From: Fibrobacter sp. UWB5
GTDB lineage: Bacteria > Fibrobacterota > Fibrobacteria > Fibrobacterales > Fibrobacteraceae
Direction of reading: 5' to 3'
Assembly: GCF_002210295.1 (NCBI RefSeq)
Contig: NZ_MWQH01000001.1
Location: 620,001-684,000 of the forward strand
Length of the DNA stretch: 64,000 nt
Part shown: one piece after another, positions 24,490-32,592 of the stretch
Layout of the letters: every line of letters starts with the position of its first letter
Position numbering within the stretch: position 1 is the stretch's first letter
The notes under the pieces: generated by a model
The model's database searches: none
The model's input: only the letters and a program-made list of their open reading frames with translations
What the model was told of the DNA's origin: nothing
Position numbers and translations under genes: made by a program

Positions 24490-26622
24490 ATGTTGAATAG
24501 TATTGCATCAAAAATCTGTCTACTTGCGACATTTGGGCTCGCAATTTCTGCCTCCGCAGTCGAAAAAAAGAAAATCGATTTCGTGGTCGGTGTCGATGGC
24601 GACTTCAAGGCGGCCATGAGCAAGGCTGCGTCTTCGGGCGCGAGCGAATCGAACCATTTCGTCATCTTTTTCCCAGACGGCGAATACAACATCGGGAGCC
24701 TTACCGGCGACAGCAACCAGATGACGACTTTCACGGCGTCGAATACTTCGCTCGTGGGCCAGAGCGCCGACAAGACGGTTCTTTACAACAAGTCCATTAA
24801 CGAAGGCATTAGCGTGACCGCGACTCTTAAGGTGAGCGCAAACAGCGTGTACATGCAAGACATTACGCTTTACAACAAGGCAAACTACGGGAATGAAGCC
24901 AACTGCGGCAGCGCCTGCCGCCACGACGCGCTCATGACCGTGGGCGACAAGCTTGTCTACAAGAACGTAAAGCTCCTGAGTACGCAGGATACCTATTACA
25001 CCAAACTGAACAACAACAAGAAGGGCCGCAGCTACTGGGAAAACGGACAGATCGAAGGTACGGTCGACTTTATTTGCGGTGACGGCGATGTGTTCTTTGA
25101 AGGCACGAACCTGGTGATGCGCCGTAGCGGTGGCTACATTACCGCCTCGCAGAACAATACCGATTGGGGTTACGTGTTCAACAACACGACAATCACCGTG
25201 ACGAACAATAGCTACAACGGAACATTCTACTTGGGCCGTTCCTGGGGAACCGCGAGAACGGTTTTCTTGAATACCAAGATGATTGCGCAGCCGACGGCTG
25301 AAGGCTGGCAGAAGAATATGAATTCGGCGCCCAAAGTCTTTGGCGAGTACAACAGCAAGGACGGCAACGGGAACCCCGTAAACACAAGCAAGCGCCGCAC
25401 TTACTTTGACGGCAGTAAAGACGGTTCTACCGCCACGCTCAAGACGGTATGGGACGCAAACGATGCCGCCAAGTACACGCTTTCGAACGTGCTCAAGGGT
25501 AGCGACAACTGGGATCCGACCAAGTTGACGGCGCAGGTTTCTGCTCCGAAAATCGCGCAGGAAGGCGCCGAAATTGTCTGGGCCGACGACAATAACGCCC
25601 GCGCTTGGGTGGTGTTTGTAAACGGCAAGTACAAGGCGAATGTAGTCGCTCCGAGTTTTTCGCTTGAAGGCGTTGCCACGGGCTCCAAGATTACGGTGCG
25701 TGCAGCAAACAGCATGGGCGGTCTCGGCGCGTATTCCAACGAAGTCACGACGCTCGATGCGAATGCGACTTACTACAAAGTAACGCTTGGCGATGCAATC
25801 GGCGGCAAGGTGACGACAAACCTTTCGGGCGACAAGGTGGCCGAGGGCAAGACGGCGACCTTTACCGCAGTCCCGAATGCGGGCTGGGAATTCGCGGGCT
25901 GGAGCGGCAAGAGCGCAAGCCAGATTGATGCGAGCAAGGCTGCGGTTGAAATCGTCGCAGCGGGCGATATCGAACTCATTCCGAGTTTTATTGCCAAGGG
26001 AACGACCGTGTTCCAGGCGGAAGACGGTATCATTACGAACGCCGCAGCCGAAAGCAACAATGCGGGCTTTAACGGAAGTGCCTTCGTGAACTTTGCGGCC
26101 GGCGACTTGAGCATGATTCAAGTGCCCGTATATGCTGAAGTCGCGGGCGAGTATGAAGTTGTGGTGCGCTACGCCAACGGTAGCGGTAATGCGCGCAGCC
26201 TGGCGGCCGCGGCCCCGGGCGTGTGCACCGCCGGCATTGACGGCTGCAAGAGTGCCGAGTCACTGTCCTTTGCGGCAACCACGAATTGGACGACTTGGGA
26301 AACGCTTTCGTTCAAGGCGAAACTCGCCGAGGGCGCGGGCTACATGACGTTTGCGACCATAGGCGGTAACGATGGCCCGAACCTGGACCAGGTGGAACTC
26401 AAGTTGGTGAAGGCCGATGGAACGACTGTGATTCGCGGGCTTGCAACGCCGAGCCAGTCGCTCACTCCGACAACTCGCGTTCGCCTGTTTACCTTGACTG
26501 GACAACTGGTTCGCGAATCCGTGGGGCCAAGCGTAAGCACTGAAAATCTGGCGCCGGGCATGTACCTGCTGCAGCGCGGCGACGGCTCCCTACTCCGCCA
26601 GCAAATCATCCGCGTGAAGTAG
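24490..26622 (+). CDS. Secreted CE8 pectin methylesterase with accessory beta domains
   Basis: 710-residue multidomain pectinesterase that removes methyl esters so the upstream lyase can cut. Signal peptide: SKICLLATFGLAISASA. The CE8 beta-helix (to about 340) shows SLVGQSADKTVLYNK, ALMTVGDKLVYKNVKLLSTQ, DTYYTKLNN, GTVDFICGDGDVFFEG with the catalytic Asp, GYITASQ and FYLGRSWG. Then comes a short Ig-like piece, an InlB-B-like repeat (YYKVTLGDAIGGKVTT, AVPNAGWEFAGWSG), a CBM6/35-like module (FQAEDGIITNAAAESNNAGF through WTTWETLSF), and a C-terminal beta tail (RVRLFTLTGQLVRESVG, LAPGMYLLQ) like a secretion or anchoring domain. It is translationally linked to the PL10 gene. Confidence 0.9.
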   Translation: MLNSIASKICLLATFGLAISASAVEKKKIDFVVGVDGDFKAAMSKAASSGASESNHFVIFFPDGEYNIGSLTGDSNQMTTFTASNTSLVGQSADKTVLYNKSINEGISVTATLKVSANSVYMQDITLYNKANYGNEANCGSACRHDALMTVGDKLVYKNVKLLSTQDTYYTKLNNNKKGRSYWENGQIEGTVDFICGDGDVFFEGTNLVMRRSGGYITASQNNTDWGYVFNNTTITVTNNSYNGTFYLGRSWGTARTVFLNTKMIAQPTAEGWQKNMNSAPKVFGEYNSKDGNGNPVNTSKRRTYFDGSKDGSTATLKTVWDANDAAKYTLSNVLKGSDNWDPTKLTAQVSAPKIAQEGAEIVWADDNNARAWVVFVNGKYKANVVAPSFSLEGVATGSKITVRAANSMGGLGAYSNEVTTLDANATYYKVTLGDAIGGKVTTNLSGDKVAEGKTATFTAVPNAGWEFAGWSGKSASQIDASKAAVEIVAAGDIELIPSFIAKGTTVFQAEDGIITNAAAESNNAGFNGSAFVNFAAGDLSMIQVPVYAEVAGEYEVVVRYANGSGNARSLAAAAPGVCTAGIDGCKSAESLSFAATTNWTTWETLSFKAKLAEGAGYMTFATIGGNDGPNLDQVELKLVKADGTTVIRGLATPSQSLTPTTRVRLFTLTGQLVRESVGPSVSTENLAPGMYLLQRGDGSLLRQQIIRVK

Positions 26623-26675
26623 CGGCGGACAGCACTTAGTACTTTTAGTGCTTAGTGCGCATGGCCATCAGGGTG

Positions 26676-26761
26676 GGGCGTTGCGGGGCGGCGTCAGAGC
26701 CCCGCTCGATGGGGTAGTGAACAACGAAGTGTGAACGAGGGGCAGACCTGCCCCTTTTTTA
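26676..26761. repeat. GC-rich repeat with terminator-like end
   Basis: GGGGCGGCGTCAGAGCCCCG, GGGGTAGTGAACAACGAAGT and GAGGGGCAGACCTGCCCCTT plus T-tract. Same framework as 11845-11936. The final GGGGCAG/CTGCCCC-type hairpin with T residues could terminate the pectinase transcript. Confidence 0.6.
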
Positions 26762-26822
26762 TAAAACCTATCATCACACACTGCACATCTCTCATTGCAC
26801 ATCTTTCTATATTCACACTCGT

Positions 26823-27758
26823 ATGTTAGGTATTGAGCAGAAAAAAGGAAACGACGATAACCTGTGCGGGCGCATGATTGCCTACGCCAAGATTTTGCCG
26901 AACCCCGACGAACGCGATAGCGGCACACCGTTCGATGACATGATCAAGAACGGGCTCTTGGCGCTCGAAGGCGATTTCCGCATGTTTTCGCCGCGCGTAC
27001 CTAGCAAGAAGGCGATTGACCGTGCTGTCGATGACAAGCTGAACGACATGCTGGAATCGATGCAGGCCGATGGCGTGGAACTCCCGCCCGATATGGATGT
27101 AGAGCAGATGCGCGAACGCCTGCACGAACTTTCGAGCATGGAAGTCATCCCGATTCCGGCAAAGATCGGTAACTTCACCCGCGAAGAGGACATTCTCGCC
27201 GAAGACGCCGACATCTATTACATCGGTGAATTCATTGGCGCGGGGCAGGCTCACTTTTGCCTCACGACGCTCCCGATTTATTACCAGGCAAGGTTCCGCG
27301 AACAGGCCCGCAAAAAAGAGATGGACTTTTTGAACGAGGCGCTCACGCAGATTGAATCGGGCGAATTCATGGATACCGAAGACCTGCAGAACGATACCGA
27401 GGAATTGTTCCCGAAGGGGCTCACGTTGAATACCTTCGTGGGCGACTTGGGCAAGCTTTTGAACGTGCGCGTGATTCCGTTTTTGCTCGCGCTCGAAACG
27501 GATGCCCAGTACGACGAACAAATCAAGCTTTTTTATGACTTTATGAAGGGCTACCCGGCAAAGGCCGACATCAAGCTGATTGACTTGGCCATTCGCGATT
27601 TGCGCAATCAGAAGGATTCTGCGCTGGCCCGCCGCATTCTGGAACTGGGTTGCCAAAAAATCGATGCCATCTACAACGAAGACACGCAGAAGGCAAACGA
27701 AATCGCAGAAGAAATTGTCAAGTTCGCTAAAGATAAAAGTAGCGGGGAGCAGTCGTAA
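26823..27758 (+). CDS. Conserved-looking hypothetical protein coupled to an M16 peptidase
   Basis: 311 residues, no signal peptide, acidic and largely helical; not recognised. It begins MLGIEQKKGNDDNLCGRMIA and contains MLESMQADGVELPPDMDVEQ, a beta-rich middle (IPIPAKIGNFTREEDILAED, YYIGEFIGAGQAHFCLTTLP) and helical repeats to the C-terminus (ARRILELGCQKIDAIYNEDT). The stop overlaps the start of the M16 peptidase gene (TAATG), so the two are translationally coupled and probably function together. The upstream base signal TATATT lies about nine bases before the ATG, so the leader is very short. A cytoplasmic scaffold or regulator is one guess, without direct support. Confidence 0.75.
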   Translation: MLGIEQKKGNDDNLCGRMIAYAKILPNPDERDSGTPFDDMIKNGLLALEGDFRMFSPRVPSKKAIDRAVDDKLNDMLESMQADGVELPPDMDVEQMRERLHELSSMEVIPIPAKIGNFTREEDILAEDADIYYIGEFIGAGQAHFCLTTLPIYYQARFREQARKKEMDFLNEALTQIESGEFMDTEDLQNDTEELFPKGLTLNTFVGDLGKLLNVRVIPFLLALETDAQYDEQIKLFYDFMKGYPAKADIKLIDLAIRDLRNQKDSALARRILELGCQKIDAIYNEDTQKANEIAEEIVKFAKDKSSGEQS

Positions 27759-29221
27759 TGAATTGGCTCAATAAAATTTCGTGTGGTGTGGCGCTGGCCG
27801 CTGCCTTGTTTACGCAGCCTTTTGCACAGGTGAACTTGGTGGTTCACAAAGAAGTCTTGCCGAACGGCCTTACGGTGCTTTTGCACCCGAACAAGCAGGC
27901 GCCTACGGTGAGCTGCCGCCTGTTCTACGTGACAGGTTCCGTGCACGAAGTCCCGGGCAAGTCGGGCCTGGCACACATTCTGGAACATGAACTCTTTAAG
28001 GGCACCAAGAAGGTGGGCATTACCGACAGCATTGCCGACGCCAAGTTCATGGCCACACAAGATAGCTTGCAGGCACTCATCCGTCCGGCAATTTTGGCGG
28101 GCGATACCGCGAAGGTGAAAAAGCTCACCGCCGAACACGATTCCGTGGTGAACGAACACCGCAAGATTTTTGTGAAGGACGAACTTTGGAGCGCTTACCA
28201 GGCCGCGGGCGGTACGGGCTTGAACGCTTTCACCAGCGACCTCATGACCGCCTACATCGTGACGCTCCCGAAGAATAAAATTGAACTGTTCATGTGGCTG
28301 GAAGCCGACCGCATGCAGAACGCCGTGCTGCGCGAATTCTATTCGGAACGCATGGTCGTGCGCGAAGAACGCCGCATGCGCTACGACGACAAGCCCACAG
28401 GCCGCTACTACGAAACGCTGAATTCCATGATTTACGAGGCGTTCCCGTACCGCGTGCCGACCATTGGCTGGCCAAGCGACATCATGAACTTGACGCGCGA
28501 AATGGCCGATGAACATTACCGCAAGTATTACAAGCCGCGCAATGCGATTTTGGTGCTGGCGGGCGACATCGATACGACCGCCACCATGGAAATGGTCAAG
28601 AAGTACTTTGGCCCGATTCCTACAGGCGAGGCGTTCCCTCCGCTGACGATTCGCGACCCCGAGCAGGCCGGCGAAAAGCGCCTGACGGTAAAACGCCCCG
28701 ATGCGCCGAACCTGTATTCGCTGGTGTTTACGACGCCTGCCGTGGGCGACCAGATTCTGTACCCGCTGGATATTGCCGAGGGCGTTTTGAATGGCCGCTC
28801 CGGCAGACTTTACAGGCGCCTGATTCAAGAAGAAAAGCTTGCCGTGAGCGTGAAGGCTTCGAATTCGCCAAACAAGTATGTGTCTGAATTCGGCGTGACG
28901 GTGAACTTGCGCCCAGATGCCGACCCCGCGAAGGTTGAAAAAATCGTGTGGGAAGAACTGGAACGCTTGAAGACCGAAACGGTGAGCGAACGCGATTTCC
29001 AGAAGGTGAAGAACCACGCCTACGCCGGCCTGGTGCGCAGCCTGACCGATATGGAAAACGTGGCGACGATGCTTGCCTGGTACGAAATGTACGGCGACTA
29101 CCGCATTTTCCTCAACTGGGCGGACGAACTCAATAAGGTCTCTGCCGCCGACGTACAAGCGGCCGCGCAGAAAACCTTCGTCCGCGAAAAGAGCGTCGCC
29201 GGCTTCCTGCTGAAGAAATAG
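27758..29221 (+). CDS. Secreted M16 family zinc peptidase
   Basis: 487-residue insulinase/pitrilysin-family metallopeptidase (PqqL/YhjJ-like half-size form). Signal peptide: ISCGVALAAALFTQPFAQ. The N-terminal domain carries the inverted zinc motif HILEH (in GLAHILEHELFKG) about 70 residues in, with the downstream Glu expected in a helix around MWLEADRM. LPNGLTVLLHPNKQAPTVSC is a typical first strand. The C-terminal domain (residues about 220-470) shows YKPRNAILVLAGDIDT and GRSGRLYRRLIQEEKLAVSV. It probably degrades peptides or processes exported proteins in the periplasm. It is coupled to the preceding unknown gene and followed by REP-like repeats and a terminator. Confidence 0.9.
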   Translation: MNWLNKISCGVALAAALFTQPFAQVNLVVHKEVLPNGLTVLLHPNKQAPTVSCRLFYVTGSVHEVPGKSGLAHILEHELFKGTKKVGITDSIADAKFMATQDSLQALIRPAILAGDTAKVKKLTAEHDSVVNEHRKIFVKDELWSAYQAAGGTGLNAFTSDLMTAYIVTLPKNKIELFMWLEADRMQNAVLREFYSERMVVREERRMRYDDKPTGRYYETLNSMIYEAFPYRVPTIGWPSDIMNLTREMADEHYRKYYKPRNAILVLAGDIDTTATMEMVKKYFGPIPTGEAFPPLTIRDPEQAGEKRLTVKRPDAPNLYSLVFTTPAVGDQILYPLDIAEGVLNGRSGRLYRRLIQEEKLAVSVKASNSPNKYVSEFGVTVNLRPDADPAKVEKIVWEELERLKTETVSERDFQKVKNHAYAGLVRSLTDMENVATMLAWYEMYGDYRIFLNWADELNKVSAADVQAAAQKTFVREKSVAGFLLKK

Positions 29222-29249
29222 CCCCGATTGTCTTCCCGGATGCTTCCTA

Positions 29250-29283
29250 ATTGTCTTCCCGCACGTAGATGCGGGATCTCCCT
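29250..29283. repeat. REP-like palindrome (TGTCTTCCC ... GGGATCTCC)
   Basis: ATTGTCTTCCCGCACGTAGA then TGCGGGATCTCCCTTT. The CCCGCA/TGCGGG stem sits between invariant flanks. The 25 or so bases after it (TTTACGGCTTTCCAAAGCGC, TTGCA) recur after the repeat at 37039-37127. Confidence 0.65.
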
Positions 29284-29299
29284 TTACGGCTTTCCAAAG

Positions 29300-29328
29300 C
29301 GCTTGCAGTAAAAATGCAAGCGTTTTTT
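29300..29328 (+). terminator. Terminator after the M16 peptidase gene
   Basis: CGCTTGCA/TGCAAGCG stem with GTAAAAA loop, followed by six T. Confidence 0.8.
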
Positions 29329-29340
29329 CAAACAACTAGA

Positions 29341-29371
29341 GGAGATGCCGGGTCAAGCCCGGCATGACATG
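29341..29371. repeat. REP-like palindrome, inverted orientation
   Basis: GGAGATGCCGGGTCAAGCCC then GGCATGACA. This is the reverse complement of the TGTCATGCC ... GGCATCTCC form found at 34395 and 49620. It lies opposite to the unit at 29250, giving an inverted pair around the terminator. Confidence 0.65.
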
Positions 29372-29397
29372 TGCAATATCCGGGAAGACAGTATGGA

Positions 29398-30297
29398 TTA
29401 TACTTTCTTAGGATCGTACGGGTCGATGTGCACAAGCGCATCGACTACATTTTCACCCGCGTCAATAATACGGCGTTCCACTTCTTCGGCTAAATCATGT
29501 GCGGCAAGGAGTGTCATGTCGGCGGGAACGACCACATGCAAATCCACGTGCAAATCGCTGCCTACGTAACGCGTGCGGAACCCGTGAATGCTAATCACAT
29601 TCGGGCAGGCGAGTGCGACATCCTTTAACTTTTGGGCCACTTCGGCGCTGGCGCCTTCGTCAGCCACGCGGTGGATTCCCGGCCATGCAATTTCAAAGCC
29701 CGAATGCAGAATGAAAACGGAAACGATAATCGCGCCTACGGAGTCTGCAAACCAGAGTGTGGGGCAAAGAATCCCGAACAAGACTGCAATCAAGACCGGT
29801 ATGGAACTGTAGGCGTCGCTCCGGTGGTGCCAAGCGTTTGCTTCGACGGCTTCGCTGCGGATGGCGCGACCCTTCGCCCGCGTGTAGCGGAAAAGCACCT
29901 CTTTCACGATAATCGAAACCGCCGCCATAATCGCCGCAATCCATTCGGGGTGCGACTGCTCGCCGTTCGTGAGCGCTACCACCGCATTGTAACCGAGCCC
30001 GAGCCCCACGGCGCAAACCGCAAGCCCGATTCCGACCGAAATCAGCGTCTCGAATCGCCTGTGCCCATACGGGTGCTCCGCATCGGGCGGCGAATTCCAG
30101 AACCGCGACCCGACAATAATTGCAATGTCCGTGGTAAAATCAGACGCACTGTGAATGGCGTCGGCGATAAGTGCCTGTGACCCGCCAAAATAACCCGCAA
30201 AAAACTTGCCAACCGACAAGGCGACGTTCCAGCCGAGCCCCACCCACGTAACGCGGCGGACCTCTGCGCTGTCATCTTTTTTTGCAATGCGAGTCAT
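29398..30297 (-). CDS. Cation diffusion facilitator (CDF) exporter
   Basis: 299-residue inner-membrane divalent-metal/proton antiporter of the CDF family. Transmembrane helix 2 holds ALIADAIHSASDFTTD, with the HxxxD metal site, and the next loop has HPYGHRRFETL. Helix 5 carries NAWHHRSDAYSS, the second HxxxD pair. The cytoplasmic C-terminal domain (from about residue 210) ends with ERRIIDAGENVVDALVHIDP and binds metal for dimer gating in known members. The substrate could be zinc, iron, manganese or cobalt; the sequence does not decide. It is monocistronic, converges on the M16 gene, and is divergent from the adaptor protein gene. The ribosome site is weak. Confidence 0.92.
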   Translation of the reverse strand: MTRIAKKDDSAEVRRVTWVGLGWNVALSVGKFFAGYFGGSQALIADAIHSASDFTTDIAIIVGSRFWNSPPDAEHPYGHRRFETLISVGIGLAVCAVGLGLGYNAVVALTNGEQSHPEWIAAIMAAVSIIVKEVLFRYTRAKGRAIRSEAVEANAWHHRSDAYSSIPVLIAVLFGILCPTLWFADSVGAIIVSVFILHSGFEIAWPGIHRVADEGASAEVAQKLKDVALACPNVISIHGFRTRYVGSDLHVDLHVVVPADMTLLAAHDLAEEVERRIIDAGENVVDALVHIDPYDPKKV

Positions 30298-30434
30298 AAT
30301 CTAGACGAAAGAACGGACCTCTGGTCCTACAGACGAGAGACGAAAGAAAATATAAAATAATGCAACCTTTTGCGGTGCATACGCATCTAATTATTCGAAA
30401 AACGGGTAAGACTTTCTATTTTTAGGTCGCATCT

Positions 30435-31751
30435 ATGAAAAAGCTTTTGAAAATCCTCATCCTCCTCGTGATTCTTGGTGCTATCGCTTATGGCGTCAAG
30501 ATGTTCTTTTTTTCCGAGAAGGCGAGCGATGCCGCAGGCCCGCTCGTAAGCACCAAGGTGGTGCAGACCACGATTTCGACCACCATTTCGGCAACCGGTA
30601 CACTGGAACCCGTCGACCAGGTGGAAGTCGGTACCCAGGTGTCGGGCGACATCGCGAAAATCAATGTCGACTTCAATTCCAAGGTCAAAAAAGGCCAGAT
30701 TATTGCCGAACTGGACAAGTCCAAGCTCAAGGCCACACTCACGCAGGCCGAAATTGCCTTCCGTAGCGCCGAAACCGACTATAAGTATAAGGAATCGACC
30801 TACAACCGCGTCAAGAAACTTTCCGAAAGCCATTCCGCAAGCGCCGTGGAACTCGAAACTGCCGAATACAACATGAATTCGGCAAAGCTCTCCGTTGAAC
30901 GCAGCCAGAACGAAGTCAACCAGGCTCGACTCAACTTGAGTTATGCGACCATCAAGAGCCCCATCGACGGTGTGGTTCTGAAGCGCGCTGTAGAAGTCGG
31001 CCAGACGGTGGCCGCCTCCATGAGTACTCCTACTTTGTTCGTAATTGCCAAGGATTTGAGCCAGATGAAGGTGATGGCCGCCGTAGATGAAGCGGACATC
31101 GGTCAGGTGAAGCAAGGCCAGCGCGTTACCTTCACCGTAGACGCCTTCCAAAATGAAACTTTCAACGGCTCGGTGCAAGAGGTCCGCCTGAATCCGACGA
31201 CCACGAGCAACGTGGTGACTTACACCGTGGTGATTACCGCCGAAAACCCGGACCAGAAACTGCTCCCGGGCATGACGGCGACCTGCACCATTGTGACTCA
31301 AGAAATCACCGACGCCATCGCGATACCGGTGAAGGCTCTCAAGTTCACGCCTGCCGACGGTACCCCGATGGCAGAACCGCCCCAAGGCATGCGTCCGCCG
31401 CACCCCGAATCCGGCGACTCCACCTCCGGCGACTTTATGCCCGGCAATTTCCCGAAAGGCGACTTTAAAAAGGGCAACTTCCCGCCTCCCGGCAGTTTCC
31501 CCAAGTCTTTCAAAAAACGCCCCGACGGCAAAAAGCCGAGCGGCAATCTCGTATGGGTGAGCATCGATGGCAAAGCCGCCCCGCGCCCCGTCAAGACAGG
31601 CATCAGCGACGGCGTGAACATCCAGATCCTCAAGGGACTTTCCGTGGGCGACTCCGTGGTCGTAAGTCAAGAAACGGTGGCCGCCACCAAGGAAAAATCC
31701 GCCGCCAGCAGCCCCTTCATGCCCACTCCACCGGGTAAAAAGAAGAAGTAA
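30435..31751 (+). CDS. RND/MacA-type periplasmic adaptor protein (membrane fusion protein)
   Basis: 438-residue periplasmic adaptor of an efflux system. MKKLLKILILLVILGAIAYG is an N-terminal membrane anchor. The lipoyl-like half-motifs appear as ATGTLEPVDQVEVGTQVSGD and ATIKSPIDGVVLKRAVEVGQ, with a helical hairpin between them (AEIAFRSAETDYKYKEST, SVERSQNEVNQARLNLSY). Next come the beta-barrel domain (MKVMAAVDEADIGQVKQGQR) and the membrane-proximal domain. It is MacA-like in layout. Unusual are a Pro/Gly/Phe-rich insert near residues 310-360 (GDFMPGNFPKGDFKKGNFPP) and the absence of any MacB or RND pump gene beside it; the partner must be elsewhere. A terminator follows directly. Confidence 0.88.
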   Translation: MKKLLKILILLVILGAIAYGVKMFFFSEKASDAAGPLVSTKVVQTTISTTISATGTLEPVDQVEVGTQVSGDIAKINVDFNSKVKKGQIIAELDKSKLKATLTQAEIAFRSAETDYKYKESTYNRVKKLSESHSASAVELETAEYNMNSAKLSVERSQNEVNQARLNLSYATIKSPIDGVVLKRAVEVGQTVAASMSTPTLFVIAKDLSQMKVMAAVDEADIGQVKQGQRVTFTVDAFQNETFNGSVQEVRLNPTTTSNVVTYTVVITAENPDQKLLPGMTATCTIVTQEITDAIAIPVKALKFTPADGTPMAEPPQGMRPPHPESGDSTSGDFMPGNFPKGDFKKGNFPPPGSFPKSFKKRPDGKKPSGNLVWVSIDGKAAPRPVKTGISDGVNIQILKGLSVGDSVVVSQETVAATKEKSAASSPFMPTPPGKKKK

Positions 31752-31761
31752 TTAAGACTTG

Positions 31762-31792
31762 AACTATCCGGAAATTCCGGATAGTTTTTTTT
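31762..31792 (+). terminator. Terminator of the adaptor gene
   Basis: AACTATCCGGA/TCCGGATAGTT stem around AAT, then eight T. Confidence 0.9.
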
Positions 31793-31888
31793 GTAAAAAA
31801 GAAAAAATATTTCGAAAAAATATCTTCGGACGTTCAAAAAAAGCGTGTATAGTAAATGGGGGTGTAAACTTTAACCCAAGGGAATACT

Positions 31889-31957
31889 ATGAACACGCAA
31901 AGTAATAGTCACTTTTTGAATATGTTGACAAAATCAAATCATTTGCCTATATTCTAA
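31889..31957 (+). CDS. Possible 22-residue micro-ORF
   Basis: AAGGGA precedes an ATG that encodes MNTQSNSHFLNMLTKSNHLP plus IF and stop. It overlaps the toxin promoter and ends two bases before the toxin's ATG. It may be the 5' stump of a gene cut off by insertion of the toxin-antitoxin unit, or chance. Confidence 0.25.
   Translation: MNTQSNSHFLNMLTKSNHLPIF
31925..31953 (+). promoter_or_regulatory. Promoter of the HigB-type toxin gene, leaderless spacing
   Basis: TTGACA, 17 bases, TATATT, then only five bases to the ATG at 31959. Full consensus at -35. Transcription would begin at or within the start codon. Confidence 0.7.
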
Positions 31958-31958
31958 T

Positions 31959-32255
31959 ATGAAGTTCGCTGTAGAAAAGTTGCCGGCCGCTGCAGCCGAA
32001 ATTGAAGCCTTGGAGCAATCGCAGAAAGAACTTCTTGACAAGGAGTACGAAACAATTGAAAAACAGGGGCTAGAATATGTTCGTGTAAGACCTCTTCAAA
32101 AAGAAATTTTTGAAATCAAGTCGAATGAACTACGGTCTTTGTTTAAATACAAGGCAGGAGCGATCATTGTAATTGGAGTCGTCTTTGTTAAAAAGGCGCA
32201 GAAAACTCCGAAAGAAAAGATAAAGCTTGCCGTAAAGCGATTGAAGGAGGTTTAG
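31959..32255 (+). CDS. RelE/HigB (phage Gp49-like) toxin
   Basis: 98-residue toxin of the Gp49-like HigB family, expected to be a ribosome-dependent mRNA endonuclease. Family signature: LEYVRVRPLQKEIFEIKSNE, LRSLFKYKAGAIIVIGVVFV and KKAQKTPKEKIKLAVKRL. The KKxQKTPxxxIxxAxxR ending is diagnostic. No ribosome site precedes the ATG, but the -10 box lies five bases upstream, indicating a leaderless message. The antitoxin gene begins at the base after the stop. Unlike the toxins in the island at 13-16 kb, this one appears intact. Confidence 0.85.
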   Translation: MKFAVEKLPAAAAEIEALEQSQKELLDKEYETIEKQGLEYVRVRPLQKEIFEIKSNELRSLFKYKAGAIIVIGVVFVKKAQKTPKEKIKLAVKRLKEV

Positions 32256-32558
32256 ATGTCATATGTTTATGTGAAAGATTCCGAGGGATTCGTATACAAG
32301 AAAAAAGAATCGGATGTCGCCGCAGACGAAAAGATTATCTCGGAAAAAGAATATCTGAAAAAATCGGGCATAGCCCTTTACGAAAAGAAGTTCGGACATG
32401 GCGGTGCGCGCGAAAATGCAGGCAGAAAGACGAAATTTGCATCTCCGTTGAAATTTCAGATTCGGGTCACAAAAGAGGAAAAGGAATTCCTGGCTTTTGC
32501 AAGGAACAATAAGCTCAATTTCACGACTTTGATGAACCTTGCCATGAAGATAGATTGA
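32256..32558 (+). CDS. Antitoxin partner with HGGARxNAGRK motif
   Basis: 100-residue probable antitoxin. The N-terminal half is charged (VYVKDSEGFVYKKKESDVAA). Then comes FGHGGARENAGRKTKF, a motif common to a group of small DNA-binding antitoxin-like proteins. The C-terminal part (PLKFQIRVTKEEKEFLAFAR then NNKLNFTTLMNLAMKID) looks like a ribbon-helix-helix fold: one strand and two helices. AAGGAGG lies within the end of the toxin gene, ahead of this start. Toxin-first order is as in higBA loci. It should bind the toxin and repress the shared promoter. It ends just before the DUF177 promoter. Confidence 0.75.
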   Translation: MSYVYVKDSEGFVYKKKESDVAADEKIISEKEYLKKSGIALYEKKFGHGGARENAGRKTKFASPLKFQIRVTKEEKEFLAFARNNKLNFTTLMNLAMKID

Positions 32559-32583
32559 CTTATACCCCGGTTTTTACTAAATT
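32555..32583 (+). promoter_or_regulatory. Promoter of the DUF177-rpmF-plsX operon
   Basis: TTGACT, 17 bases, TAAATT (inside TTTTTACTAAATTTG). The same 15-base -10 neighbourhood occurs at the acpP promoter, suggesting coordinated control of the lipid genes. The -35 box overlaps the antitoxin stop codon. Confidence 0.65.
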
Positions 32584-32592
32584 TGGGTCACT

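Noticed and set aside
24520-26121. 533-codon minus-strand frame opposite the pectin esterase
   Set aside because: The plus strand has the CE8 catalytic motifs; the antisense frame has none.
31959-32558. Reading the HigB-type pair as part of the lipid operon
   Set aside because: It has its own upstream promoter, and the DUF177 operon has a separate well-spaced promoter overlapping the antitoxin stop.
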